Shown here: piece by piece, positions 52,102 to 62,676 of the stretch
How the letters are laid out: each line of letters begins with the position of its first letter
Numbering within the stretch: the first letter of the stretch is position 1
Origin: an uncultured Oscillospiraceae bacterium
Lineage (GTDB): Bacteria > Bacillota > Clostridia > Oscillospirales > Oscillospiraceae
Reading direction: 5' to 3'
DNA: 64,000 bases
Assembly: GCA_910587395.1 (NCBI GenBank)
Contig: CAJULJ010000003.1
Span: 14,854-78,853 of the forward strand
Position numbers and translations under genes: made by a program
The notes under the pieces: model-generated
What the model was told of the DNA's origin: nothing
Database searches by the model: none
The model's input: only the letters and a program-made list of their open reading frames with translations

Positions 52102-53358
52102 ATGAGTGTGATGTATCTTCGGGGCGGAACGCCGCTGGAGGGGGAGCTGGCCGTCCACGGGGCGAAAAACAGCGTGCTGCCCATCCTGGCGGCCTGTCTG
52201 CTGACCCGGGGACCGGTGGCGCTGCATAACTGTCCGCGCCTCACGGATGTGACCGCCGCGCTGGGTATTCTGCGGCACCTGGGCTGCCGGGTGGAGCAGG
52301 ATGGGCACACCATTACGGTGGACCCCACCGGGGCGGCGGGGAGCACCGTTTCAGAGGAGCAGATGCGCGCCATGCGCTCGTCCATCATCTTTTTAGGGCC
52401 GCTGCTGGCCCGGACGGGGGAGGCCCATCTGACCTACCCCGGCGGATGTGAGCTGGGCCCCCGGCCCATTGACCTTCATCTCAGCGCCATCCGGGCCATG
52501 GGGTGCGAGGTGGTGGAGGACCGGGGCATCCACTGTCAGGGACGGCCCCGGGGGGGCGAGGTCCAGCTGGCCCTGCCCAGCGTAGGGGCCACGGAAAACG
52601 CCATGCTGTGCGCCGTGGGAGCGGCAGGACCCACCACCATCGCCAACGCCGCCCGGGAGCCGGAGATCGGAGATCTCCAGGATTTTCTCAACAGCCTTGG
52701 GGCGCATGTCAGAGGGGCGGGCAGCTCCACCATCACGGTAGAGGGAGGCAGGGAGCTGTCCGGCGGGGAGTTCACCGTCATGGGTGATCGAATCGTGGCC
52801 GCGACCCTGCTGTCCGCCGCCGCCTCCGCCGGGGGCAGGGTGCGCTTGAGCGGGGTGGACTGGCGGCATCTGGCCACCGTTCTGTCCGTGTTCCACCAGG
52901 CAGGGTGCCGGGTGGAGAGTAAGTTGGCATACGTAGAGCTGAAGCGTGACCAGGGTATGCCCCTCAAAGGCGTACCCACCATCCGCACGGCGCCCTATCC
53001 CGGTTTTCCCACCGACGCCCAGGCTCCGGTGATGGCGGCGTTGGCGGCATCCCAGGGGTGCACGCTGTTTGTGGAGACCATGTTCGACAGCCGTTACCGT
53101 CACGTTCCCGAGCTGATCCGCATGGGAGCGGACATCACGACAGAGGGCCGGGTGGCCCTGGTGCGGGGAGTGGAGCGGCTCCACGGAGCACGGGTGGAAG
53201 CCTCCGATTTGCGGGGCGGAGGTGCCCTTGCGGCGGCAGCCCTGGGGGCGGAGGGCGCCACGGTGCTGTCCGGCCTGAGCCACATCGACCGGGGATATGA
53301 GAGTCTGGAGAGCATGCTCCAGAGCCTGGGCGCAGACGTGGAGCGCCGGGAAGCGTGA
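52102..53358 (+). CDS. murA: UDP-N-acetylglucosamine 1-carboxyvinyltransferase
   Basis: 418 residues with the six-fold repeated inside-out barrel. GGTPLEGELAVHGAKNSVLP at the start, and the active-site Cys in YPGGCELGPRPIDLHL, so fosfomycin sensitivity would be expected. First committed step of peptidoglycan synthesis. The ATG at 52102 has GGGGAGG nine bases upstream; an in-frame ATG at 52066 has none. Confidence 0.94.
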   Translation: MSVMYLRGGTPLEGELAVHGAKNSVLPILAACLLTRGPVALHNCPRLTDVTAALGILRHLGCRVEQDGHTITVDPTGAAGSTVSEEQMRAMRSSIIFLGPLLARTGEAHLTYPGGCELGPRPIDLHLSAIRAMGCEVVEDRGIHCQGRPRGGEVQLALPSVGATENAMLCAVGAAGPTTIANAAREPEIGDLQDFLNSLGAHVRGAGSSTITVEGGRELSGGEFTVMGDRIVAATLLSAAASAGGRVRLSGVDWRHLATVLSVFHQAGCRVESKLAYVELKRDQGMPLKGVPTIRTAPYPGFPTDAQAPVMAALAASQGCTLFVETMFDSRYRHVPELIRMGADITTEGRVALVRGVERLHGARVEASDLRGGGALAAAALGAEGATVLSGLSHIDRGYESLESMLQSLGADVERREA

Positions 53359-53489
53359 AAACCGGCTCACAAACCGAAAATCCAGCCCGCTGAGGCGCGG
53401 TTTGCGGACCGCAGCGGCCGCAGTGACAGAAAGCAAGCTCCGCCGAGGCGCCCCATTGCGGGGCCGCAAGAGAGAACCGAGGTGATACC

Positions 53490-54269
53490 GTGGCACGACA
53501 GCGCAGACACAAAAGGCCCAGCCGGCGAAGGGGCCGGTTCAGCGGGCTTTACAAGGTGCTGTCCGTTTTGCTGGCGGCTGCGGCGATCATCGTGGCCTGC
53601 GTGGTCTTTTTCCGGGTAAACACCATCCAGGTGGCCGGCAATGTGCGCTACACCGCCCAGGAGGTCATCGACGCCTCCGGCGTACACATCGGCGACAACC
53701 TCATAGCCCTGCCAGCCAGCCGGGTGTCGGCGGCCATCCGCGCCCAGCTGCCCTATGTGGAAGGCGTGACCATCCAGCGGGACTATCCAGACAGCCTGGT
53801 AATCCGGGTGACGGAGCGGGTGGCGGCGGCTTCGGTGGACAGCGCCGAGGGCCGCTGGCTCATCTCCTGTCAGGGCAAGCTGCTGGAAAAGGACAACGGC
53901 ACCGTCAACGTCGTCCGGATCACCGGCCTGACGGCGGTGGGACCCTATGCCGGCGGCATGATTCAGACGGAGGAGACGCAGGCGCTCACCCTGGACTATG
54001 TGAAGGAGCTGCTTGGGGTGCTGGAGAGCCATGGAATGCTGGAGCAGTGTACCGCGCTGGACTGCTCCGCCGCCACATCCTTGACGCTGAATTACGGTAT
54101 CTACCGCCTGCGGCTGCCCCGGGGCGGGGAGTATGAGTATTATATTCAGCTGGCCCGCAGCGCCCTGTCCAAAGGGCTGGAGGAGGGCAAGATCATGGAG
54201 GGACAGAGCGGCCTTTTGGACCTGACCATCGCCGACGGCAGGGCCCGATTCCGGGCCGATCAATCGTGA
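53490..54269 (+). CDS. ftsQ: Cell division protein DivIB/FtsQ
   Basis: 259 residues: Arg/Lys-rich cytoplasmic head, one membrane helix (VLSVLLAAAAIIVACVVFF), POTRA domain (NTIQVAGNVRYTAQEVIDAS) and FtsQ-type beta domain (YPDSLVIRVTERVAAA). It bridges FtsL and the septal synthases. GTG start after GAGGTG. A GC-rich 131-base gap with small inverted repeats separates it from murA. Confidence 0.88.
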   Translation: MARQRRHKRPSRRRGRFSGLYKVLSVLLAAAAIIVACVVFFRVNTIQVAGNVRYTAQEVIDASGVHIGDNLIALPASRVSAAIRAQLPYVEGVTIQRDYPDSLVIRVTERVAAASVDSAEGRWLISCQGKLLEKDNGTVNVVRITGLTAVGPYAGGMIQTEETQALTLDYVKELLGVLESHGMLEQCTALDCSAATSLTLNYGIYRLRLPRGGEYEYYIQLARSALSKGLEEGKIMEGQSGLLDLTIADGRARFRADQS

Positions 54270-54304
54270 AGTTTTTCCAAATCACAAAAAACTGCGATTT
54301 TCTA

Positions 54305-54333
54305 TTGACCGGCTGGGGAAAAAAGGGTACAAT
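54305..54333 (+). promoter_or_regulatory. Promoter of ftsZ
   Basis: TTGACC (54305-54310), 17 bases and TACAAT (54328-54333), about 70 bases before the ftsZ start. Confidence 0.8.
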
Positions 54334-54401
54334 ACAACAAGATGTAGTTTTATGCTTTAATCTGATTTACTATCACTGGTTTTACATAGGAGGGTCACAG
54401 G

Positions 54402-55565
54402 ATGGCATTTGTAATGGATTCCGCCGCCAGTCATGAGGACGTATTAAAGGTCATTGGCGTAGGCGGCGGCGGCAATAATGTGGTCAACCGCATGGTCCGC
54501 GCGGGGATGCAGGGCGTGGAGTTCATCGCGGTAAACACCGACCGCCAGTGCCTCAACGCCTCTGAGGCCACCCAAAAGCTGGCCATCGGCGAGAAGCTCA
54601 CCGGCGGAAAGGGCGCAGGCGCCAACCCTGAGGTGGGCCGGGAGTCCGCCAAGGAGAGCAAGGAACAGATCAACGCCCTGCTGGAAGGGGCGGACATGGT
54701 ATTCGTCACCGCTGGCATGGGCGGCGGAACCGGCACCGGAGCGGCCCCCGTGGTGGCGGAGATCGCCAAGGAGAAGGGGATTCTCACTGTGGGCGTGGTC
54801 ACCAAGCCGTTCAATTTTGAGGGCCGCCGCCGCATGGAGCAGGCGGCCAGCGGCATTGAGGAGCTGCGGCAGAAGGTGGACTCCCTGGTCATCATCCCCA
54901 ACGACCGGCTCCAGTACGCCACCGATGAGAAGATTACCTTTGCCAACGCCTTCGCCATTGCCGACGATGTGCTGAGGCAGGCGGTGCAGTCCATCTCCGA
55001 TCTGATCAAGACCACCGGCCTCATCAATCTGGACTTTGCCGACGTCACCGCCGTGATGAAGGACGCGGGGCTGGCCCATATGGGCGTGGGCCGTGCCGCG
55101 GGCAAGAACAAGGCCGAGGAGGCCACCCGAATCGCCATCAACAGCCCCCTGCTGGAGACCTCCATCCAGGGGGCCAAGGGAATCATCGTCAATATCACCG
55201 GACCGATGGATATGGGACTGGAAGAGGTGGAGCAGGCCGCCGAGATGGTCAAGCAGGTGGCCGACCCCGACGCGCTGTTCATGATGGGCACCGCCTTCGA
55301 CGACACATTGGAGGACGAGCTGCGGGTCACCGTCATCGCCACCGGCTTTGGCACCGTAGACAACCCCGTTCCGGAGAAGGAAGGGGAACAGCCCGCTCAG
55401 ACGCAGGCCAAGGTCCAGCCCAAGGCCGCGGCGGAGGACAAGCCCAAGTGTGTCCCCGCGGGAGTGGGCCCCATCACCCCCCCCAAGCCCCTGTCGGAGG
55501 CTGCCGCCGAGCAGGTGGAGGACGACCCCTTCGACGACATTTTCCGCATTTTCAACAAACGATGA
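54402..55565 (+). CDS. ftsZ: Cell division GTPase FtsZ
   Basis: 387 residues. Tubulin signature [11 protein letters not shown]-terminal [14 protein letters not shown], synergy loop [15 protein letters not shown]. The C-terminal linker is short and ends with acidic/aromatic [13 protein letters not shown], the partner-binding peptide. No ftsA precedes it, so another membrane tether (such as SepF elsewhere) is expected. AGGAGG stands ahead of the ATG. Confidence 0.96.
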   Translation: MAFVMDSAASHEDVLKVIGVGGGGNNVVNRMVRAGMQGVEFIAVNTDRQCLNASEATQKLAIGEKLTGGKGAGANPEVGRESAKESKEQINALLEGADMVFVTAGMGGGTGTGAAPVVAEIAKEKGILTVGVVTKPFNFEGRRRMEQAASGIEELRQKVDSLVIIPNDRLQYATDEKITFANAFAIADDVLRQAVQSISDLIKTTGLINLDFADVTAVMKDAGLAHMGVGRAAGKNKAEEATRIAINSPLLETSIQGAKGIIVNITGPMDMGLEEVEQAAEMVKQVADPDALFMMGTAFDDTLEDELRVTVIATGFGTVDNPVPEKEGEQPAQTQAKVQPKAAAEDKPKCVPAGVGPITPPKPLSEAAAEQVEDDPFDDIFRIFNKR

Positions 55566-55570
55566 AAAAC

Positions 55571-55602
55571 ACCCCTCCCGACCGCCGGCCGGGAGGGGTT
55601 TG
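55571..55602 (+). terminator. Terminator of ftsZ
   Basis: Ten-base stem (55571-55580 with 55590-55599), nine-base loop and a short T run six bases after the ftsZ stop. Confidence 0.8.
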
Positions 55603-55643
55603 CGCCACTCGCCGGACTATGGGGCGGAAGGGAGGAAGCGGAG

Positions 55644-56534
55644 ATGGAGTATGTGCCGGCCAAGCATCTGCTTCACCGAAGCCGGTCCACAGAGTGGTTC
55701 GGCACCGACCACATCATGAACATCTATCGGGGCTGCTGCCACGGGTGCTTGTACTGCGACAGCCGCAGCGACTGCTACCGGCTTGAGGAGTTTGACCGGG
55801 TGCAGGCAAAGGCGGACGCCCTGCGCATTCTCCGGGATGATTTGGCCCGGAAGGCGCGGCCTGCGTTCATCTGCACGGGAGCCATGAGCGACCCCTACAA
55901 TCCCTTTGAGGAGGATCTGGAGCTCACCCGCCACGCGCTGGAGCTCATTGACGCCTATGGCTGCGGCGTGGCTGTCGCCACGAAAAGCGATTTGATTGTC
56001 CGGGATATCGACATTCTGACCGCTATTCAGGGTCATTCTCCGGTGATGTGCAAGCTCACGATCACCACAGCGGACGACGCCTTGGCGGCGAAGTTGGAGC
56101 CCCATGCGCCGCCGCCCACCCGGCGTCTGGCGGCGCTGGAGCGGTTGAGCGGGGCAGGGCTGTTTGCCGGGGTGCTTCTCATGCCGGTGCTGCCCTTTTT
56201 GGAGGACAGCGATGAGGGTGTGCTGGCGGTGGTGGAGGGTGCTGCCCGGGCAGGGGCAAAATTTATCTACCCCGCCTTCGGTGTGACCATGCGGCAGGGC
56301 CAGCGTGAGTACTTTTTAGACGGTTTGGAGCGGGCCTTTCCCGGTCAGGGGCTGAAGGAGCGTTACCTGCGGCAGTATGGGGATCGTTATCAATGCGCCA
56401 GCCCCAGGGCAAGGTCATTGTGGAAAGTATTTACCGGAGCCTGCCGGGAGCGCGGCATTTTGTACGACATGAAATCCATCATCCGGGCGGCCACCTTGGG
56501 CTATGGAGACCGTCAGCTCACATTTTTTGATTGA
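55644..56534 (+). CDS. SplB-related radical SAM protein
   Basis: 296 residues. The iron-sulfur motif is CCHGCLYC (Cys-x3-Cys-x2-Cys) after NIYRGC, as in the Rv2578c/SplB-like group related to spore photoproduct lyase; the region CTGAMSDPYNPFE and VLLMPVLPF are also typical. Substrate unknown. It lies about 80 bases after the ftsZ terminator with GGAAG upstream and overlaps nothing. Confidence 0.85.
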   Translation: MEYVPAKHLLHRSRSTEWFGTDHIMNIYRGCCHGCLYCDSRSDCYRLEEFDRVQAKADALRILRDDLARKARPAFICTGAMSDPYNPFEEDLELTRHALELIDAYGCGVAVATKSDLIVRDIDILTAIQGHSPVMCKLTITTADDALAAKLEPHAPPPTRRLAALERLSGAGLFAGVLLMPVLPFLEDSDEGVLAVVEGAARAGAKFIYPAFGVTMRQGQREYFLDGLERAFPGQGLKERYLRQYGDRYQCASPRARSLWKVFTGACRERGILYDMKSIIRAATLGYGDRQLTFFD

Positions 56535-56548
56535 CAGGAGGAGGGCAT

Positions 56549-57475
56549 ATGAGGGTACGGGGCCGCTTTGCTCCCACACCCAGCGGGCGGATGCACCTGG
56601 GCAACCTGCTGGCGGCGCTGCTGGCATGGCTGGACGCGCGCAGCAACCGGGGAGAGCTGGTGCTGCGCATCGAGGACCTGGACACCCAGCGGACCAGCCC
56701 GGAATTTGCCCGGCAGCTCATGGACGACCTGCGCTGGCTGGGTCTTGACTGGGACGAGGGCGGCTTGGAACCGGCCTATATGCAGAGCCGCCGTACGATC
56801 TGGTATGAAGAGGCTTTTCAGGTGTTGGAGGAAAAGGGGCTGATCTACCCCTGCTACTGCACCCGCTCCGAGCGCATGGCGGCCACCGCGCCTCACCGGG
56901 ACGATGGCGCGGTGGTGTACAGCGGGAAGTGCTATCATTTAACTGCGCTGGAGCGGGCAGAATTGGAGCGCGCGGGCCGCCGCCCGGCTTGGCGGGTGCG
57001 CTGCCCGGATTTGGAGGTCGCCCTGGAGGACGGAAATTGCGGCCGCTATGCCGAAAATCTGGCCCATGACTGCGGCGATTTCATCGTCCGCCGGTCCGAC
57101 GGGGTGTTTGCCTACCAATTGGCGGTGATAGTGGACGACGCGCTGATGAGGGTGAACCATGTGGTGCGGGGGCGGGATCTGCTTTGCTCCGCCCCCCGGC
57201 AGGCGTGGCTCTATGAGGTCTTGGGCTATGAGCCGCCGAAATTTTTCCACACGCCCTTGCTGCTGGCCCCCGATGGGCGGCGGCTGGCCAAGCGGGACCA
57301 TGATTTGGATATGGGCGCTCTGCGGGAGCGGTACACGGCTCAGGAGCTGACGGGTCTGCTGGCATTCTGCGCGGGTCTGCTGGACCGCCCGGAAAAAGTG
57401 ACAGCCGGAGAGCTTATCTCCCAGTTCTCATGGTCAAAAGTGCCGAAAAATGACGTAATGATTTGTTTATCTTGA
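56549..57475 (+). CDS. gluQ: Glutamyl-Q tRNA(Asp) synthetase
   Basis: 308 residues: the catalytic half of a GluRS without anticodon-binding domain. HIGH-like region PTPSGRMHLGNLLAAL, VLRIEDLDTQR, a zinc-type cluster (YCTRSERM; GKCYHL) and a KMSKS-like LAKRDHDLDM. It charges Glu onto the queuosine of tRNA-Asp. Preceded by AGGAGGAGG; ends inside the -35 of the guaB promoter. Confidence 0.9.
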   Translation: MRVRGRFAPTPSGRMHLGNLLAALLAWLDARSNRGELVLRIEDLDTQRTSPEFARQLMDDLRWLGLDWDEGGLEPAYMQSRRTIWYEEAFQVLEEKGLIYPCYCTRSERMAATAPHRDDGAVVYSGKCYHLTALERAELERAGRRPAWRVRCPDLEVALEDGNCGRYAENLAHDCGDFIVRRSDGVFAYQLAVIVDDALMRVNHVVRGRDLLCSAPRQAWLYEVLGYEPPKFFHTPLLLAPDGRRLAKRDHDLDMGALRERYTAQELTGLLAFCAGLLDRPEKVTAGELISQFSWSKVPKNDVMICLS

Positions 57476-57500
57476 CAGGGACCATTTCAAAGCGTAAAAT
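57472..57500 (+). promoter_or_regulatory. Promoter of guaB
   Basis: Consensus TTGACA (57472-57477), 17 bases and TAAAAT (57495-57500), about 30 bases ahead of the start codon; it overlaps the gluQ stop codon. Confidence 0.85.
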
Positions 57501-57513
57501 AGGAAAAATTTAA

Positions 57514-59007
<1,494 letters not shown>

Positions 59008-59106
59008 GGAATGGGAGCTCCGGAGCTTTGACGTGCGCTCCAACGAGAGACGGAGAGAGGGAGCCGTCTGGCCTGAGCTGGAAGAGCATAAGAAATCTGA
59101 ACGTTC

Positions 59107-59144
59107 AAGGAGCGGCGCAGTCAAAAGACTGCGCCGCTCCTTTT
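59107..59144. terminator. Terminator between guaB and the PTS remnant locus
   Basis: A 16-base perfect stem (59107-59122 with 59127-59142) with an AAAA loop and TTTT on the plus-strand side, between converging stops at 59007 and 59181. Confidence 0.85.
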
Positions 59145-59180
59145 GAACGGATCGATCCAGTTTGTGTTCTGAATGAAGGG

Positions 59181-60011
59181 TCATACCACCTTGATGTCGG
59201 TATACTCCAGATATCTGTGGTCATCCAGCCGGTCGGTGACGATTCTGGCTCCGCTCAAGGGCAGCACCGACGCGGCGGTGATGGTACCGAACTTGCTGGA
59301 ATCGGCCAGTACCCAAGTCTCATGGGCACGAACGGCGGCGGTTGTTTTCACCATGGCCTCCTCCGGGTCGGGGGTGGTGAAGCCGGGACCGGCGGCGATC
59401 CCGTTGGCGCCCAAAAATGTTTTGGTGAAATAGTATTTCTTTAACCCCTCCATGGCTTCCCCGCCGATGATGGCCAATGTGCCCGGCTTGATGACCCCGC
59501 CCAGCACATAGGCCCGCAGACCCCGCCTGGGGAGCCGCTGGGCACACTCCACGCTGTTGGTGACGAAGGTGGCGTTTGGAGCCTGGATGTGCTCCACCAT
59601 GTGCATGACGGTGGAGCCCGCGTCCAGATACACCACGTCGTCGTTGGAGATGAGCCCGGCGGCGTATCGGGCAATGGCGCCCAGGCCCATGGGACCGCAG
59701 CCGCCCATGATGAGCACGCTGCCCCCTTCCTTCACGCCGATGGTGTGGTCGTGGTTGGTCTTGTTGGTGTGGTAGTTGCCGTAGTAGCCGCCCACGATAC
59801 AGCTCATGGGCTCGCCCAGGGAGGCCTCGAAGTAGTTCTCGCCGTCGTAATGGAGCAGGCAGTTCATCTCCATCACCTCGTTGGGCATGATGCAGTAGAT
59901 GGCCGCGCCGCCGCAGTAGCGGTAAGAGTAGCCGGGGGAGTCCAGCCTGCCCTGGTAGTTGATCACCATTCCGCTGAGGAACCGCCCGAATTTTTGTACA
60001 CGTTCTTTCAT
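59181..60011 (-). pseudogene. In-frame chimera: PTS mannitol EIIC start + SorE-like dehydrogenase + DeoR-type sensor domain
   Basis: 276 codons that read without interruption but join three unrelated families. Residues 1-16 (MKERVQKFGRFLSGMV) match the start of mannitol EIICB; 17-117 (SPGYSYRYCGGAAIYCI, NEVMEMNCLL, GGSVLIMGGCGPMGLGAI) match the middle of SorE-like zinc dehydrogenases without their zinc or complete NAD domains; 118-276 (ARYAAGLI, YLDAGSTVMHMVEH, TFVTNSVECAQRL, ADSSKFGTI) match the sugar-phosphate domain of a DeoR regulator without its HTH. AAAGGA precedes the ATG. Most likely successive deletions in a sugar-alcohol PTS locus; an assembly artefact is possible. Confidence 0.7.
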
Positions 60012-60042
60012 GAAATACGTCCTTTCCTGGTGGGGCTACCGG

Positions 60043-60461
60043 TCAGCCGGACACGGCGGCACTCAGATAACCCTCTACCCCGGAGGCGGTGGACAGGCTC
60101 ATGGCCTCCTGGGTCACCCGCTTGGCTTTTTCGCCCCGCCACTGGCGGATGTTGGCCCGGGTGTCCAGCACGGAGGAGATGCTGACGGAAAACTCATCCA
60201 ATCCCCAGGTCATGAGCAGGGGAGCCAGACAGGGGCCGGCGGCGGCCTCGCCGCACATGCCCACGGGGATGTCGTCTCCTTGGCGGCGGTGATGACGTTC
60301 CGGATGGAGCGCAGCACCGAGGGCTGGAAGGCCTTGTACAGCTTCCCTGCCATGACTTTGGAGACGGCCTGATATGCCTCATAGTCCAGCTTTTCCTCCC
60401 GCACGCACACGGCCTTGCCCAGACCCACGCCGTCAGAGGCGGCGATGCCCTGTAAGATCAT
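60043..60461 (-). pseudogene. ptsI: ptsI remnant (enzyme I) with large internal deletion and frameshift
   Basis: The 5' part gives MILQGIAASDGVGLGKAVCV, an enzyme I N-terminus; about 30 residues later the frame is already in the C-terminal domain (FQPSVLRSIRNVITAA). The swivelling domain, active-site His and most of the PEP barrel are gone (roughly 420 residues). A frameshift near 60271-60282 then splits the rest: the other frame continues MCGEAAAG and WGLDEFSVSISSVLDTRANI to the stop at 60043. Still has an AGGAGG site eight bases before its ATG. Not functional as enzyme I. Confidence 0.8.
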
Positions 60462-60492
60462 CTGATATACCTCCTAATCGGTGTTCGGGGGA

Positions 60493-60759
60493 TCAGAGAT
60501 CGCCTAGGCCGGCCTCCACCAGCTCGACGGTCTTGGCCAGGGCCTCATTCTCCTGCTCGCCGGAGCACTGAATTTCGATCTCGCAGTCCTTCTTGATGCA
60601 GGAGACCATCAGGTTCATGATGGACTTGGCGTTGATGTTCTTGCCGTTGAAGAGGATGGTGACGTCGCACTTGAACTTGCCCATCTCGCCGACGAACACC
60701 TGGGCGGGGCGCATGTGCATACCCTAGGGATTGATGACCTTCGTTTTCGCGCTTACCAT
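60493..60759 (-). pseudogene. HPr-family gene interrupted by an in-frame amber codon
   Basis: From ATG 60759 (GGAAG upstream) the frame reads MVSAKTKVINP, then TAG at 60724-60726, then GMHMRPAQVF, the HPr phospho-His loop, followed by NAKSIMNLM and a normal C-terminus (88 residues in all). HPr relatives have Gln at the amber position, so a CAG-to-TAG change is the simple explanation. Restart at the internal ATGs would give a 75-residue product that lacks the first strand. It sits between fruK and the ptsI remnant. Confidence 0.8.
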
Positions 60760-60846
60760 AATGATACTTCCATTCATGATTGAATGTGATTGGATTTGTA
60801 TTATGTATTCGGTCCACCCGGACCGTGAGCCACAGAGAAGAGGGGG

Positions 60847-61749
60847 TCAGAAGGTATCCAGCAGGGCCAGCACCTCGGGTTCGGCGGCCAAGCCGTCGGA
60901 GAAGGCGGTGGCGGACCCGGCGGCTGCGCCCATGCGGTGGGCGGCGGCGTAATCCCTGGTTTTTAGCCAGCCCGCCAGGAAGCCCGCCACCATGGAGTCG
61001 CCCGCGCCCACGGAGTTGAGGACCTTGCCGCGGGGCACTCCCAGCTTGTGGACGCCGCCGGTTTCGTCCAGCAGGAGGGAGCCGTCCCCGGCCATGGACA
61101 CCAGGACGTTCCGCGCGCCCTTCTCCTGGAGCTGCCTGGCGCAGTCCACGATCTCCTGGTCGGTGGTGAGGGTCTTGCCGAAGATCTCGCCCAGCTCGTG
61201 GTTGTTGGGCTTGATGAGGAAGGGCCGGTAGGGGAGCACGGCACACAGCAGGTCCCGGGTGGCGTCCACCACGGTGAGGATGCCACGACCTTCCAGCCGG
61301 GCCAGAATCTTCTGGTAGATGTCGTCCGGCAGGGAGGTGGGGATGGAGCCGGACAGATCCAGCACGTCGCCGGTTTGCAGGCGGTCCAGCTTGTTGAACA
61401 GCTCCTCCAGGGCGGCGGCAGGAATGGCGGGACCCCGGCCGTTGATTTCGGTCTCCTCTCCCGCCTTGATCTTCACATTGATGCGGGTCAGCCCCTCGGG
61501 GAGCCAGATGAAATCGGTCTGGATGCCGCTGTCACGCAGGCCGCGCTCCAGCGCCTGCCCGGTGAACCCGGCCAGAAAGCCCAGAGCCACATTTTCGATG
61601 CCCAGATTGCGAAGAACGGTGGAGACATTGATGCCCTTGCCGCCGAACTGGACCTGCTCACTTTGAGTGCGGTTGATGTCCCCGGCTTGGAATCCATCCA
61701 TTCGGACCACGTAGTCCAAGGCGGGATTGAATGTGACGGTATAAACCAT
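60847..61749 (-). CDS. fruK: 1-phosphofructokinase (FruK/LacC family)
   Basis: 300 residues of the PfkB family: start MVYTVTFNPALDYVV, substrate-binding FGGKGINVSTVLRNLG, and the C-terminal anion-hole motif SVGAGDSMVAGFLAGW with the catalytic Asp. It phosphorylates fructose 1-phosphate to fructose 1,6-bisphosphate, although tagatose-6-phosphate kinase is a close alternative. Intact, with GGAGG seven bases before the ATG. It heads the decayed PTS locus, so its substrate would have come from a fructose-type PTS that is no longer complete here. Confidence 0.88.
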   Translation of the reverse strand: MVYTVTFNPALDYVVRMDGFQAGDINRTQSEQVQFGGKGINVSTVLRNLGIENVALGFLAGFTGQALERGLRDSGIQTDFIWLPEGLTRINVKIKAGEETEINGRGPAIPAAALEELFNKLDRLQTGDVLDLSGSIPTSLPDDIYQKILARLEGRGILTVVDATRDLLCAVLPYRPFLIKPNNHELGEIFGKTLTTDQEIVDCARQLQEKGARNVLVSMAGDGSLLLDETGGVHKLGVPRGKVLNSVGAGDSMVAGFLAGWLKTRDYAAAHRMGAAAGSATAFSDGLAAEPEVLALLDTF

Positions 61750-61882
61750 GGCGAAACCTCCTCTGAATTGAAATCGTGCCGGTATTGGGCGCTTGAGGGA
61801 ACTTGCGATGATCTAAGTGTGTACTCGCTTATGCTCGAGGGAGAATGAATATGATTTATAGTGATTGTTTTGACGTGTCTGT

Positions 61883-61910
61883 ATAATACACCTGGAAATA
61901 GCAATTCCAA
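61883..61910 (-). promoter_or_regulatory. Promoter of the fruK locus
   Basis: Minus-strand TTGGAA (61905-61910), 16 bases and TATTAT (61883-61888), leader about 130 bases. Two related A/T-rich half sites (GATTGAATT, GATTGGAATT) within 61895-61935 could be a DeoR/FruR-type operator. The gap 61750-62224 otherwise shows no gene that I can support. Confidence 0.5.
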
Positions 61911-62224
61911 TCATTTTCAAACGAATTCAATCACAAAAAGCAGAGAATAAATTTAGTGATAATGCACAAAAACGCGGGAATCAATCAAAAAAGAGTAAAG
62001 AAAATCATTTGGCTGTGCTTGATTTCTGGAAAGGCAATGAGGTATTGTAAGCGATTGGAGGTGATTCCATCCTCGTGATGCAGAAGGTGTTCTGAATGAC
62101 TTCTGCCGCCAGGTGGCAATTGTCTTTTGCGGGGTATGGTAGTAGAGAAAATTTTTGTAGCGCCCGCACATTTTGCTGAGTTCTCCGTTATACATAAGGG
62201 AAAGCCGCGAAAGGAGGGATTCCT

Positions 62225-62662
62225 GTGGCCATCGACATTGAGGAGCAGTATGACAAGATCTACCGCTACTGCTATTACCGCCTCCGGGACCGGGAGCGGG
62301 CGGAGGACGTGACCCAGGAGACCTTCCTGCGCTGGTTTGCCAGCGATACCTACCGCAACCGGGACCAGCTGCTCCAATACCTCTACACTGTGGCCCGGAA
62401 CCTGTGTATAGATGAGTTTCGCCGTCCCGTGCCCCAGCCCGTCCCGGAGGATTTGCCCGGCGAAGGGGGAGACCCGCTGCTCTCCATCGCTCTGCGCTCC
62501 GAGCTGGACAAGCTCAGTCCGGAGGACCGGGAGCTGGTGCTTTTGCGGTGCGTGAACGAGGTGCCCATGGTGGTGCTTTGCAAGCTGTACGGTGTGTCGC
62601 GGTTCGCGCTGCGGCGGAGGCTGAACGGCATTTTGAGCGCGCTGAGAGACGCGCTGGAGTGA
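62225..62662 (+). CDS. ECF-type RNA polymerase sigma factor
   Basis: 145 residues. Region 2 (YDKIYRYCYYRLRDRERAED, VTQETFLRWF) and region 4 (LSPEDRELVLLRCVNEVPM, KLYGVSRFALRRRLNGIL) are both present, with the short linker of extracytoplasmic-function sigma factors. GTG start seven bases after GGAGG. Followed at 15 bases by a membrane protein and then an ABC transporter, which it may control. Confidence 0.88.
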   Translation: MAIDIEEQYDKIYRYCYYRLRDRERAEDVTQETFLRWFASDTYRNRDQLLQYLYTVARNLCIDEFRRPVPQPVPEDLPGEGGDPLLSIALRSELDKLSPEDRELVLLRCVNEVPMVVLCKLYGVSRFALRRRLNGILSALRDALE

Positions 62663-62676
62663 ACGGAGGAAAGCAG

